In this document: positions 33,000-45,098 of the stretch, in pieces | How positions within the stretch are numbered: the stretch's first letter is position 1 | How the letters are laid out: the number at the start of each line of letters is the position of its first letter | NCBI GenBank assembly: GCA_018340375.1 | Contig: JAFFJZ010000073.1 | Location: 496,001-560,000, forward strand | DNA from: Gonatopus flavifemur | Taxonomy: Eukaryota; Arthropoda; Insecta; Hymenoptera; Dryinidae | Length of the DNA: 64,000 nt | Direction: 5' to 3' | Program-made: the position numbers and the translations under genes | Notes under the pieces: model-generated | Databases searched by the model: none | What the model was told of the DNA's origin: nothing | The model's input: only the letters and a program-made list of their open reading frames with translations

Positions 33000-35540
33000 T
33001 GGAATATTAATATACTGTACAACTAGGGAAAATCAATGACCCTATACGAAATCTTATACGGAAAACGAAATATTCACGTCTACTTTGATCTAATGATGGT
33101 TTCACGAATTGATCACACTAATTACGATAATCTCAAAGTTTGGTGAACCAACTCGAGGAAAATATGTTCAACTCCTGTTTTGTAATTAATGAATTATATT
33201 GATCAATTTGAATATTATACCTCTAGTATATTCAGTTTCTTGAAAACGACTTACTCTAACAAAATTTACACTGTATGGTTAGTATTTTCCTTTGATTGAT
33301 TATTGAAATCTATCTTCTTCATTCAATGAGGTAGATCTTCCTAACTATTTCACTCGGGAATTGAATCCGATTTGCAAATTTTCATTAAGTGAAACAGTCG
33401 CTTTTAGGTCCAATTGTTTCTTCAATAGAACACCGATAGTTCGTTTGGATACGCTATCTGCGCAAACAAGATTTCAATATTGATAGTATTAGTGACAAAG
33501 AATCGCGTAGGTTTCTATATACATAAATCTCCCCATTCACGATAGTTAGAGGAAAATCTCTGTTCTTATCATCAATTCAACTCAGATACATTTGAACTTA
33601 CTCTATTCGTGACTCAGATCAGAATTCTATTAAATGGAGCAAGTTCTCGAGAATCTGCTCATTGATTTGATAACAATGATAGTTTGAAATTGTTTTGGTG
33701 GGAATAGAACACAATTTTTAGACAAGATATATTTACATATATAGGTTCCAACCCATATGTACCTAGCACAATTTCAGGGCCCTATGTTCTCTGATTAACA
33801 ATTAATTTGAGCGCCACAGAGAAACATGTGACGTTTTGTGACGTAATTACACATACATAAAACAAGAAAGTATTTCAAATCTGAACTCTGGTTTTCCAAT
33901 TAATTATAAGATGTTATTTATTTGGAGGAAAATCTAAATTCTGACGTGAATTTCCGATTTACTATTTTGTTCAGAAATCAAAAATTCCAATTCATTTCTT
34001 ATTTCTCAAAATCAGAAACGACACAATTATGGACAATATTGAGTCAGTTGACAAAATTTCAATCCGAGTTCAGTTTTGACACAAAACATTTGAGATATAC
34101 ACATACACAGAAATGCAATGAATCAATTGCGCATGCCAATGATAAATTCCTGTAAGAAAAATGTTATCATGAGTCATGTATTGTTCAGCAATATTAGATG
34201 AGTTTGAAATTGAAAAATTTGTAATTCAAACAGCCTATAACTGACTCTGAATTCGTTGATTTATCGGTGGATTCAACAGTCACGTTTGAATTTCCACTAG
34301 GTTATATTCGAATCACAGAAGACTTTTGTACTGCGCAAATTATCACAAATAGAATTCTTCACTTCAAACACTCAAATTTTAACGTATCCCAAATGATTTC
34401 GAACCTTACATGAATATTGATTCGAGCAGAATTCCATTGCTATTTTACTTCAAATTTGGAAACCGAAAGTTGTTCAAAATTGAATTTTCAACACTGCAGA
34501 CAAAATCGAAATCTTAGCACAAAATTCTATAAATGTAGTCACTCGACTTCTGAAATAAGTTCTGTTCATTGAATAAATTTTCACAACCTATAATCGCACC
34601 AAACTTCACACGTTTTATTGGAATTTTCACGATTTTCCCGAAATTTCAAAACAATGAGGTCAAAATCATCTGATTGATTAATTAATTAATTAATTATTGA
34701 CTCATCATTCAAAACTTCAAAACGAGAATGATAACTTTCTATTTTGTCATTAATCATGATATTCCTATAATCATAGATTCCCACTATTTCACATTATTCT
34801 GAATCCCAAAATTCATAATTGATATCAAAATTTAATCAAAATGATATCAAAATATGTATCAAATTTCCAAGAAAATGACTCTGATAATCAATCTTACACC
34901 ATATAATCAAATCCTGAATTTTATGTAGGAAAACCTATTATCTTCACTACCACTTCATTTCGTTGAATTCACATGCACTTAAAATTCTGGAAAGGAAGCA
35001 TGCATACACAAAATATTTACATACAATACATCCATATGGAACGATCTGGCAAAAAGTAAATTTACAAGTATGAGAATTTGAAAATAAGAATTTGAAAAAA
35101 TTTTGAAAATTACCAAATTTGAGAATTTTTTTTGGAAACTGTGAAAGATTTGAAAGGATTGTTTCAAAATAGGAAATTTCGAGAAATTCCGAAAAATTGT
35201 AAGAATTTTGGATCTTGAGAAATTTCGGAATTCTATGTTTCGAAAATGAAAATTCAAAAATTTCTGAATTCTGGATTTTTGAAATAAAATGTTGAAATTT
35301 TTCAACAATTCGGTTTAATATGGAAAATTTGAATTGAAACTTTGAGAAATTTTGGATTTTGAAAATAAAATTTTGAAAGTTTTTCAAAATTTGGTTTAAT
35401 ATGAAAAATTTGAACAATTGAAAATTTGAGAAATTTTGGATTTTGAAGATAAAATTTTGACAGTTTTTGAAAATTTGGTTTAATTTGAAAAATTTAAACA
35501 ATTGAAAATTTGAGAAATTTTGGATTTTGAAAATAAAATT
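33000..35540. other. Long AT-rich leader between gypsy 5' LTR remnant and gag
   Basis: No coding frame, tRNA-primer site or rest of the 5' LTR is recognised. It includes an (ATTA)n patch near 34676-34697 and the 84-bp tandem array ending at 35540. The 3' LTR has about 950 bases with no counterpart here, so this stretch probably replaced the LTR end and primer site. Confidence 0.5.
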
Positions 35541-35545
35541 TTGAT
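35190..35545. repeat. 84-bp tandem repeat
   Basis: TTGGATTTTG recurs at 35352, 35436 and 35520, exactly 84 apart, with a more diverged unit at 35271. Units read GAGAAATTTTGGATTTTGAA and onward. The phenylalanine/asparagine-rich frames on the minus strand are by-products. The array begins exactly where 5' LTR homology stops. Confidence 0.8.
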
Positions 35546-35813
35546 TATGAAATTTGAATTATGAATTATCTCAGAAAGAAAAGAGAAAAAGATCAGTTTT
35601 TCGAATGAATTTACTTGATTTGTTAATATTTGAAAGAAAAATATAATGCTAGAAAGACTAAGAGAGAAAGTTTAGGGCTCCTAGCGACCCTTTGCCAGCG
35701 CTAACCCAATCGTGGTAGCCCTCGATCCATCATAAAGAGTCATAACTCTTTCCGTACCCTCCGAGGTCACCCGATTCTCAAATTCCGACAGAACTACGTG
35801 TCGGAACGTAACA
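35540..35813 (-). repeat. 5' LTR remnant of gypsy element
   Basis: Starts TGTTACGTTCCGACACG at 35813 and matches 24595-24861 with scattered substitutions. Homology ends at AATTCATAATTCAAATTT, where the 84-bp array begins. Confidence 0.8.
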
Positions 35814-35817
35814 CAGT

Positions 35818-37071
35818 GATGAAACACATTGCCAAGATTGCACTCGGGATATGAAATTAGAACTGCAAATGATTCCCAAAAATTATGCAAATGATTATGA
35901 ACAGAATAACGAACAAATGTAAATAATTCTCATAATTTGTTTTCTTATGTTTAGGAATTACTTCAGGCTTTAAATTTATATTTGGAGCGCAATCCTAGCA
36001 GTATACTTTGTTAATGCACGTTCCAAATTTTCAATGATTGCTTAGTCGTTCGAAAAGTACGCAGTGAAGTTCCGTCCATTTCTTTTGATGCTCCAAGCCT
36101 GTTAAATAGAGTGGCCAATTAGGAGGCCAAGAGAAATTCCCGGTAATCGCCATCCTGAAAATCAAATATATTTGGTTGTGTAGTATGAACATTTTATACA
36201 GTGTATATTTTATACAATAAGCAGAAATGAATTCAAAACTCTCCCAATATATGTTGAGCGTTTGAACGCCATCAAATTAATTACAAAGCCTTCGATACAC
36301 CACACTAATACAATTGATCCTATTAGCCTGGGTACAAACACCTATTGAATCTTATCAAGTCTTATTGAAAACTGTACAATGTTCTGACGAACACTTATTT
36401 AATTTGCTTTCGTTAAATTCGATGAGTTTTTCAGTGAAATGAAGTCTGTTTCTCGTCCATGCTTAGTGAAATCTGAAGTTTGAAATAAATATTTAACATA
36501 GAAGCATAATTTCTGACCCCAAGGATTTTTATTCAAATAATTCCTCCAAGTATGTAAATATAACACACAACAAAATTTATAGTTCAACAAATTTTTGGAC
36601 TTGAGAATAGTTAGGGAAAATTTCTGAATGGTCAGGGAATAGTCAGGGAAAAATCAGGAAATCCAGTACGCCACCGACGCTGGACACCCTGTTTTAATAT
36701 AAAAATTGGCATCAATCTGGTTTATGAACTTACAATATGTGATAAAGCTCTTCGTCTTGAATATATATCAGTGCACATATATATACATACATACATATAT
36801 ATCTTTTGAGGTGTAACTTTTAATTTTCGTCTAATGTTATCGATACTGTAAATCAAGGGAGAGAGGGAGTTCGATGGGTCCTTCTTCAACTACTTCCTTC
36901 TGATTGATCCTTCGCTTACGATTTTTATCTGTATGCAATTGACTTATAATCCTTTGCTTTCCGCGGTCATCCGAGTTGTTTCATAGGCCTTAGGATCCTC
37001 TTTTTCCTTTGGTTTTATATTTTATTATCAGTGGCCCATGCCGCATACATCTCTACATGGGTACTTCATGT
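35818..37071. other. Intergenic stretch, right part of split hAT-like element and flank
   Basis: 35818-36691 is the probable right half of the element interrupted by gypsy, with TCAGGGAA words near its end. Then AT-rich DNA with an ATAC/ATAT microsatellite near 36776-36802. No gene is seen. Confidence 0.45.
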
Positions 37072-37234
37072 CAGTGATGCCAGAAAGTACGGCGAGGACG
37101 GAAAAATCAGCCCCTCTACTGTTCACACAATGAAACTCTCTTACACGTGCGACTCACACGCATATGAAGCTTTCAAAGTGTTAACAGTAGAGGAGATGAT
37201 TTTTCCGTCCTCGCTGTCCTATCTGGCATCACAG
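37072..37234. mobile_element. hAT MITE, TIR CAGTGATGCCAG, near-perfect 8-bp TSD
   Basis: The left CAGTGATGCCAG and the right CTGGCATCACAG are inverse with one mismatch. The pairing extends inward over about 55 bases (GAGGACGGAAAAATCA). Flanks are CTTCATGT and CTTCAGGT, a 7/8 match. Confidence 0.75.
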
Positions 37235-38249
37235 CTTCAGGTTTAGTTTTTGATGTATATATATGTATGGATTGCGACTCTGATGGAGATATTTAGTGAT
37301 TGATTACTGGCAGTCGACAACCTCATTTCGGACACTGCTCCTTCGTCTCCCACTCCCCTCTCTTCCCACTCCTGTTTCCTTTTCTCTCTCACCTCGTTAC
37401 AGCTTGATAATGGTTCATGTTATGGTTTTCAATCAGTGATACGTATTTCATATCCATAGAAAAAAAATGTCTAGTGAAAGAACGTACACAGAGGAACATT
37501 TTTCATTATTAATCATTATGCTTTTTAGCGAATTCGGGATATACCTGGATAGTTAAAATGTTCGCTTAGGTATCTTTGAAATTAACATACTCGTGAGTAT
37601 ATTATGAATGAAGTTTAATTCAATTTGTTTTCATCTGTTCACTAAAACTGAACGAAATTCACTCAAAATGCACATGATTTTTGTTGAAATGTCACATCAG
37701 AAGTTCAAATATTTAATAAACTGCTATGCAGGTTTTCAATGATTTTCAAAATTATCACCAACATCAACAATATTCAGTGAAATTCATCATAGATTTTCAA
37801 TGAACTGTATAGATATTTATTGAATTTTGTTAATTGTTCATGAAAGCTTGTGCTAAAAGTGAATATGATTCACGACAGATTAAAATGATTTTCGGCCAAA
37901 TTTGATGTGACGCAGTACAATGTTCGATGATATTTAACAAATTTTTGCATGGAATACTTCATAACGAATTTTTTTTTGATCTTATTGAATATTCCACTTT
38001 TTTTTAATTCAATTTCATGATGATTCCAAAGATTTCATGAAGAGCTTGATGAGAATGTATGGAATGTTATTTTTGAATGGAAGTTTGTTGAGGAAAAGAT
38101 TTGATTTTGCTGAATTGTGTTCAATTTTGATACAACTTTTCATGAAAAATTAACAATCAATCATGTTGATATTCATTGGAAAATGTTTGTTAAATTATGG
38201 TCCTATTCGAACTCGAGATTCATAAGAATCAAGAATCTGTGGCATTACA
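37235..38249. other. Intergenic stretch, no gene
   Basis: AT-rich with many short TGAATTT/TTCAAT words. No frame over 70 codons and no terminal repeats are seen. Confidence 0.5.
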
Positions 38250-39522
38250 CAGTGTTGCCAGAAGGTTATAGACTCGCAGAGCTAGATGACGCAGCAGTCG
38301 GTGCTGTTCAGAGCTGAATTAGAGTTGGTGACAGTGCTAGATTTGTTTCGATGTTGCCAAATGTTAGTGCTAAAAAAAAAACGCGGGAAACATGGAGAAT
38401 TTTGAATTTGTGAATCTTGCACATTTTGTTATATCAGGAATTTACATTCAGCAGGGTCAGAGTGTTTAGTGAGATACCTTGTATATTTATTTTTCCATTT
38501 TACATCTCCAAATAGATGTTCAGGGATATTTGATTCGATATTCAATGACCAAAATCATGTATCGATATACTGTAAACCAGGGTTGTAAATTAGTTAATTG
38601 AAGAAGCACCCAATTAACAATGAGAATTTAATTCTTATTTGAAAGTTTCTTCAATTAACAAATGAATTCAATTCTTAATTGAAGTCGTTTCCAATTATCA
38701 AATAAATGTAATTGCTTTAAAATCAATCAATGGATCAAATGATTGATTGATTTTCCTGATGCGCTCTTGTTTTTCTGTATTTGTTAATTAAGAAAGAACA
38801 AGAAAACATAAGAAAAATGAATCAACCATTGCTTGATTTTGAATAAATTAAATTGATTTGTCAAATGGAAATTACCTCCATTGAGAATTTAATTCAATTG
38901 TTTGTTGCAAAAAAATTTCAATTAAGAATTTAATTCAATTTTTAATTGAGAAAAATTTCAATTGAAAATCAAATTTTTATTGTTCATTGAACGTCAATTC
39001 AAATGAGTTTCAATTGAATGACTTCCAACCCTGCTGTAAACTGGACTTTTTTCTAACAAAACAATATTTTTATTTGACCAAATATATATATATATATAAT
39101 GATTTTTTTCAAAATAGATATGCTGCAAGACCTATCCCCTTAGGGTGAATCAAACTAATCCTTAAAAATTTTGCCATCAGGTAATCATTTATTCAATAAT
39201 CAACATACTTTCAATAATAATCCTCAATCACGATACAATACATACTTTTTATTCCAACGAATAATTTCAATTTAAATAATCCTTTGGCATAGAAGGAAAC
39301 TCTTCATATAAATTATAGAACTTTCCATTATGCAAATAACTCAGATAATTGAAATTTTCAATTAGTAATGACCTATAAATATATGTTCCATTTGAAAAAA
39401 TAGTGCTGGATATTTAATCTAAGTACTATCCATAGTGCTAAGTGCTGTACTTGAAAATTCAGGGCTAGAAATGTTTTCATAGTGCTAAATCTAGCAACCG
39501 TGTTGCTGTTCTGGCAACACTG
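38250..39522. mobile_element. hAT element, TSD GCATTACA, carrying a nested hAT MITE
   Basis: The termini CAGTGTTGCCAGA and TCTGGCAACACTG are inverse (a one-base gap aside) and identical to those of 15978-16239. The 8-bp direct repeat GCATTACA is perfect at both sides (38242-38249, 39523-39530). It has no transposase frame. Without the nested 456-bp element it is about 0.8 kb. Subterminal AGTGCTA words recur near both ends. Confidence 0.9.
38578..39033. mobile_element. Nested hAT MITE, TIR CAGGGTTG, TSD CTGTAAAC
   Basis: The ends CAGGGTTG and CAACCCTG are inverse, with the perfect 8-bp direct repeat CTGTAAAC on both sides (38570-38577, 39034-39041). The interior is made of AATTGAA/TTCAATT words. 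Confidence 0.9.
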
Positions 39523-39633
39523 GCATTACAACCAATACTTATTTCTATGTTCTCAGACATCTGTATCTAAAAGTTATTGATTTGCAAATAAATGTATTGC
39601 AATATATTGTTATCCCAACAACATGTTATTATA

Positions 39634-39855
39634 CACTGAGAAAAAAGATAGTGGAGTCAACTACATATGTAGTTGAATATGGCGAATGACAATATGTAGT
39701 TAAGTCAACAGAATATTCGATAGACTCAATGAAATATAGTTGAAGCGAATGAAATATAGTTGAGTCTATCGAATATTCTATTGACTCAACTGCATACTGT
39801 TGTTCGCTATATCCAACTACTTATATAGTTGGCTCCACTATCATTTTTCTCAGTG
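39634..39855. mobile_element. Fully palindromic MITE (CACTGAGAAAAA)
   Basis: CACTGAGAAAAAAGATAGTG pairs with CACTATCATTTTTCTCAGTG, and TA flanks both sides. Almost the entire 222 bases fold on themselves, with repeated GTTGA/TCAAC words. Confidence 0.8.
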
Positions 39856-40464
39856 TACGATATCCCTTATTTTTCAAAGATTAACAAATATCTGAAATGT
39901 GTTTTAATTATAAAAACAAAAAATACAGCGAACAATTTATTTGAAATGCAAAGTACATTTTCTATTCCAAATACATACAATGGAATAGATTTATAAAATA
40001 CGTTTGCACAATACATATATGTTACTTTTAACAGCAAGTAGCTCTCAAAGACAACATGCATGTTATCTTCAGAACCTTTGTGCTGTCTAGTAATTGATTA
40101 TGCATACATATTATTTACTGAGCATGTAATGACGCCAGGCGAGTGGGTTTTGAAAGGGAATTTTCTCGTACTACTAATATTTTACTACTTGTATTGCGAG
40201 AGAATCAAATTCTGTACACTTGTGATTTACGTTTCCGCTGTAGGCATGGTGCATGGTGGAGGTAAGTTTCTGTTGATGAAAAGAAAAACATTCGTCCAGC
40301 ACTGTTAACGAAATACTAGTGCTCAAATGACATCATCTGGTGGAATTTTCGTTTGTGTGAAACTCCACAAAATGTAATTGATGAAAAGGTGTAGAGTTTT
40401 GAATGATGAATCTGATATTTTATCTAATGCTGTAAAGAACCCGAATTCCAAAGAAGAATTTTTC

Positions 40465-40685
40465 ATGTTCTCGAAGTTTGAATTGTTTATAGAAACGAAA
40501 CGGAAATTCAAATTCACAAAATCTGATGAAACATCGATGTTTTTCTTCTCGAATCCTTCTTCTTTCCTTGGAACTGGAAACATAATTTAAAGAACGTACT
40601 GCAAGATTTTATATCTTGAAGAACCAAGTATTATGTCGTTCGATTACCAATTCGTTTCAATAAAGGATTCAAACTTCAGCAACAT
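40465..40685. mobile_element. MITE of the GAAGTTTGAATCG family
   Basis: ATGTTCTCGAAGTTTGAATTG at the left and CAAACTTCAGCAACAT at the right. The interior matches 22298-22516 closely and 58590-58796 in inverse orientation. Confidence 0.75.
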
Positions 40686-40699
40686 AATTTTGTCCAAAA

Positions 40700-41150
40700 T
40701 TTTCTCATGAAAAATATGTCAAATTCATAACTCCCAAATATCTAAAAGAGATCTTTAAGATATGTCCCAAAGATATGTTGATCGAGAGGGGTTCCAAGTT
40801 CTCTTGTATCCATCTCAAATCAGAAATCTCAATTTCATATTTTAAAGTTATCTTGAAGATATCTTCACGGCACATCTTGAAGTTGTCTTTGTAAGGATAT
40901 CGAACCGTTGCATCTTTGAGGTATCTTGCGGAAGATGTCTTAATTTCATAATTGTAAGATATTTAAAACAGATCTTTGAGATGTGTGTCAAACGTATCTC
41001 AATGAAGATGTTTCCAAGACATCTTGTATCCATCTCATATTCGACATCCTAATTTCATTTCTTGAAGTCATCTTCAGGGTGTCTGTACGATATATCTTGA
41101 AGATATCTTTATGAAGATATGTTGAATGTATCTTCAAGACATTCATGTTC
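40700..41150. repeat. AAGATATCTT-rich tandem duplication
   Basis: About two units of ~215 bases: CTTGTATCCATCTCA recurs near 40802 and 41022, followed in both by ATTTCAT and AAGATATCTT words. A related patch lies at 50430-50475. Confidence 0.55.
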
Positions 41151-41232
41151 ATTGGGTATGAATTATATAGGGCATATATATGATTACAAAAGAATCATAT
41201 ATGATTTGTATTACTCTCATATTTTAGTTATA

Positions 41233-41546
41233 CAGGGTCTCCCAGAACAAAGTATCAGCCTTTCACCAGCGTATTCCTGAGAAAAAACGGAACAACTTTT
41301 CCATTTAACATTTTTTGATCCGAAGCTTGGTTTCATACTTGACTTCAACCAATCAATCGGATGCTACATAAGTATACTCTTCGATCGTTGGAGTAGCCGA
41401 TGTACTTGCCACCGGAATGGTCAACTTATTTTGTTTATAACTCAAAAACTGAGCTTCAGATTGAAAAATGGTGAAGGAAAAAGTTGTTCGGTTATCTCTC
41501 AAGAATACGCTGGTTACAGGCGGATATTTAGTTCTGGGACACCCCG
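41233..41546. mobile_element. MITE with CAGGGTCTCCCAGAAC ends
   Basis: The left CAGGGTCTCCCAGAAC and the right GTTCTGGGACACCCCG are imperfect inverses. The pairing runs on to about 110 bases (CCAGCGTATTC and its inverse). TA on the left, CA on the right. Resembles a non-autonomous Tc1/mariner-type element. Confidence 0.65.
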
Positions 41547-41843
41547 CATATGATTCATATAGGGTTTATATAGAATTCATTTTTAATAAGTTTATTTTGA
41601 ATTTTTGGATATTATTACACTCTTTGTAGGTGAAATTATATTTCTCATAGTAATCATTAAGTAAATAGATAATATTATATGAGATTAATAAAAAAAATAA
41701 CTACGAGCAACACTTGATCAACTAGCCCCAACCCGACTCATCAAAATAAAAATTTGGGTAAAGAAAAATGGTAATACTTGAAAGTAAACAATCATTTATA
41801 ATCGAAAGCTCAAGAAATAAGTGAAATATTAACATTTACTTAA

Positions 41844-41935
41844 GAGGATACCAGCGTTACCATCCGAGCACGTTCATCAGAAAAAGCCACGCCTATGCGA
41901 TAGGAAGAGAGGTCCGAAAAAACGCTGGTATCATC
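41844..41935. mobile_element. 92-bp MITE, GAGGATACCAGCG ends, TTAA TSD
   Basis: GAGGATACCAGCG and CGCTGGTATCATC are inverse. TTAA lies on both sides, as for piggyBac-type elements. Related to 45925-46722 and 63547-63863. Confidence 0.7.
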
Positions 41936-42080
41936 TTAATCCTCAGTACCTCTTAAGTAAATCTCTTCGTACGAGTCCAGAAAAAATAATGAGGAACCTT
42001 GTTTTTCATTTTTTAAGTAGGAAAAAACAAGAGGATCTCATTCTATCATCGTGTGACAATTGACGATCGCATAACGTGTT

Positions 42081-42308
42081 CACGGAGGAAATCCTGCACT
42101 ACTGATTACTTTTTCAAACACGACTCAGTCGTATGGCTGAAAGAAAAGAAGAATAACACTACTGAGTCGTGTATTGACACGAATCATTCGTTTTTTGGCA
42201 GTAACCATTCACCAATACACAAGTGAGTAGTGTTGTTCTTCTTTTGTTTCAGCCACACGACTGAATCGTGTATGAAAAAGTAATCAGTAGTGCAGGATTT
42301 TCTCCGTG
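42081..42308. mobile_element. Palindromic MITE (CACGGAGG ends)
   Basis: CACGGAGGAAATCCTGCACT pairs with AGTGCAGGATTTTCTCCGTG. The arms continue through GACTCAGTCGT/ACGACTGAATC and AGAAGAATAACACTACT. TT flanks both sides. Confidence 0.75.
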
Positions 42309-42624
42309 TTCCCCTCTCACGTTTTCCTTTTTTAACTTTTAACAGGGTTGTTTGGTTTGAACCAGCTTGATTCAAATCGTGGTTTAAACTATGGTTTGAA
42401 CCACATGATTGTTTGTTGGAAGAACCCATAGTGGTTTTTTCTACAATTCAGTACTTTCACATCATTTTTTTCATGCTTTTTTTATTGGCTCTCTTTTTGA
42501 CAAATAATACAATCGCATGGACCATATGAGTGATAGTTCCAGGATCTTTTCATGTTGTACGACATGGAAGTTCACGGCAAAAAATTATCATTTCCGTAAG
42601 ACTACTGTCAAGTTCTTGCAAACC

Positions 42625-44965
42625 AGCTGAAAATTCTTAGATGGACGGGATCTCCAAATTCACATGCGGATTGTGATTTCCACACGGGAATAATAGGATT
42701 ATTACCCAGGACCTCTGTTACCCGTGAGTATGAAGTTGGCGTATCAAATGTTAGCATAGCACAAGAAAGCACCAGTTCTAGTGGCATGCGGTATAGTTCC
42801 ACAGTTCTTGATGAGTTAGAACGATAGTTCCGTGGAAATTCATGAAAAAATTAGATTTTGAAAAAATGATATGCTAGATTCCTGTATGAAATAACAGCAT
42901 CGCAGGTAAGACGAATAAAAATGGACTATATCTGGGAATTCTACGCATAATTGGGACGTGGGGATGTTGGCAAAAGAGAGTTCTAGTTCTGAGAAAGATG
43001 AGAGAACTTTTTTCAGAAATTGAATGGAATGATATGCTGGGTTCTGCTATGACATTCGCAGGGACATCGCAGGGAGAACAAATCAGAATGAACTTAGTCG
43101 CGGAGTTCTAGGCATAATTGGGATGTGAGAATGTCGGAGAACGAGAGTTCTAATCATAAAAAAGAATTGGGAACGTTTTTCGGAAATCAAATGAAATGAT
43201 ATGCTGGATTCTGGTATGATATTGTAGCATCGCTGGGAGAACGAATGCAAAAAGAAATGTATCACGGAGTCCTGAGCATGATTGGGATGTTAAAATGAGG
43301 AAAAACGAGAGTTCTGTATCTCAAGAATATGCAGGGAATTCCTTCAAAAGTTGAGTGAAACGATATGCTGAGTTTGGCTGTGATATGGTAGCATGGCAAG
43401 AAGAATTCTCACGAATTGGGCAAAATAATATATTGAGGCTAATATCACAGATGAATACTGAAAATTTCTTCAATTTTCAATCGTTTTTCGAGTACGTTTG
43501 TACCCTTGATTGCTGATGCATGGTGATGGGAGTGAGAATGTAGGTTCATGGATTGAAAAAAGAGCATGGTGGAATCCGAAATCGATAGTTCTAACCAGCA
43601 TATCACGGTAAATCGATAGTTTTGACTAGCATATCACGGAAATCCAATAGTTCTGTCCAGCATATCATGGGAAATCGATAGTTCTGAATGACATATCACG
43701 GGAATTCAAGAGTTCTGACCAGCAAATTGAGGGAAATCGATAGTCCTGATCAGAACTATTGGTTTTTCATGATCTGCTAACCAGAACTCTTGAATTTCTG
43801 TGATATTTCTTTCAGAACTGTCGTTTTCTCATGATATGCTGTTGGGAACTATCGATTTTTGATAATATGCTGGTCAGAACTATTAGATTTCCGTGATGTG
43901 CTTGTCAGAACTATCGATTTTCTATGATGTGCTGGTTAGAAGTATCGATTTATAATGATATACTGGTCAGAACTATCGATTTTCCATGATTTGCTGGTCA
44001 GAGTTCTTGAATTTCCGTGATATGCCATTCAGAACTAGCGATTTCCCATGATATGCTGGCCAGAATCATGAATTTTGCATGATCTGCTGATCAGAACTGT
44101 TGAATTTCTAGGGTACGCCATTAAGAACTGTCGATTTCCCATGATATGCTGGTCAGATCTCTCGAAATTCCGTGATATGCTGGTCGGAACTATTGATTTT
44201 TCGTGATATGCTAGTCAGAACTGTCGATTTTCCATGATATGCTAGTCAGAAGTATCGATTTTCCATGGTACGCTGGTCAGAAGTATCGATTTCGCATTCC
44301 ACCATGCTCTTTTTTTCATGCCATGAACCTGGATTCTCATTCTCATCACCATGCATCAGCAATCAAGGGTACGAACGTATTCGAAAAATGATTGAAAATT
44401 TAAGAATTTTTCAGCATTCATCTATGATATTAGCCTCAATATATTACTCTGCCCAATTTCCAGAAATTCTTCTTGCTATGGTACCATATCACAGCTAAAC
44501 TCAACATATCGTTTCACTGAACTTTGGAAAAAAGTCTCTGCATATTCTTGAGATTCAGAACTCTCGTTTCTCCACATTTACACATCCCAATCATGCCCAG
44601 AACTCCGTGGTACATTTTCTTTGCATTCGTTTTCCCTGAGATGCTACAATATCATAGCAGAATCCAGCATATCATTTATTCAAAATCTAATTTTTTCATG
44701 AATTTCCACGGAATTATCGTTCTAACTCATCAACAACTATAGAACTGTACCGGATGCCACTAGAACTGGTGCTTTTTTGTGCTATGCTAACATTTGATAT
44801 GCCAACTGCACACTCACTTGTTATCCTCCAGTCGCTCGCCGGGGACCACACAGGTTCCCGTTAGACAGGAATCTGAGCAGCCCTGAGCAAAAAACCAATT
44901 GGTCCCGAGCGGAAATCTGAGTCTGCATGTGAATTTGAGAATCCAGTCCATCCGTGGATTTTCAT
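42625..44965. mobile_element. 2.3 kb foldback element with inverted 31-bp tandem repeats
   Basis: The outer arms pair: GATGGACGGGATCTCCAAATTC near 42640 with its inverse near 44940, ACCAGTTCTAGTGGCATGCGG with the inverse near 44760, and GTTAGAACGATAGTTCCGTGG with the inverse near 44710. Toward the middle lie units of about 31 bases (GATATGCTGGTCAGAACTAT and CGATTTTCCAT). About five run inverted from 43583 to 43752 and about seventeen direct from 43752 to 44300. It has no transposase frame. It is of Foldback/Galileo style, but superfamily and target duplication are not determined. Confidence 0.7.
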
Positions 44966-45098
44966 CTGGGGGCTATCTGAAATCTGGAAATACGTGTGTC
45001 GTTCGAAGACCTAGGGCTAGTTCTAATAACGAAACAGATTGTACCCACTTAGAGCACTTTTATATTTTTCGAAATTCAAATCACTCAAAAGCACTGTG

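Larger units (their letters stand above)
23647..35813 (-). mobile_element. Ty3/gypsy LTR element with gag, pol and env (errantivirus-like), decayed
   Basis: The outer boundaries are TGTTACG at 23647 and CGTAACA at 35813, flanked by the direct repeat CAGT (23643-23646, 35814-35817). On the minus strand the order is 5' LTR remnant, long leader, gag (32993), protease, reverse transcriptase, RNase H, acidic linker, macro-like domain, integrase, env-like frame, RRM-like ORF, polypurine tract and 3' LTR. Reading frames are broken by several stops and shifts, so the copy is an old one. The env-like gene and layout resemble insect errantiviruses. Confidence 0.9.
23133..36691. mobile_element. Probable hAT-like element split by the gypsy insertion
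   Basis: The left end CAAGGTGTCCAGCG (23133) and the right end CGCTGGACACCCTG (36678-36691) are inverse. Both are bordered internally by repeated TCAGGGAA words (23150-23230; 36605-36660). Removing the 12.17 kb gypsy insertion leaves about 1.39 kb. The outer flanks (TACTTTTA and TTTTAATA) do not give a clean 8-bp duplication, so pairing of the two ends is inferred. Confidence 0.4.

Noticed and set aside
34947..35501. 184-codon minus-strand frame rich in Phe, Asn, Gln, Ile
   Set aside because: It is the translation of the 84-bp AT-rich tandem array; period and composition follow the repeat, not a protein.
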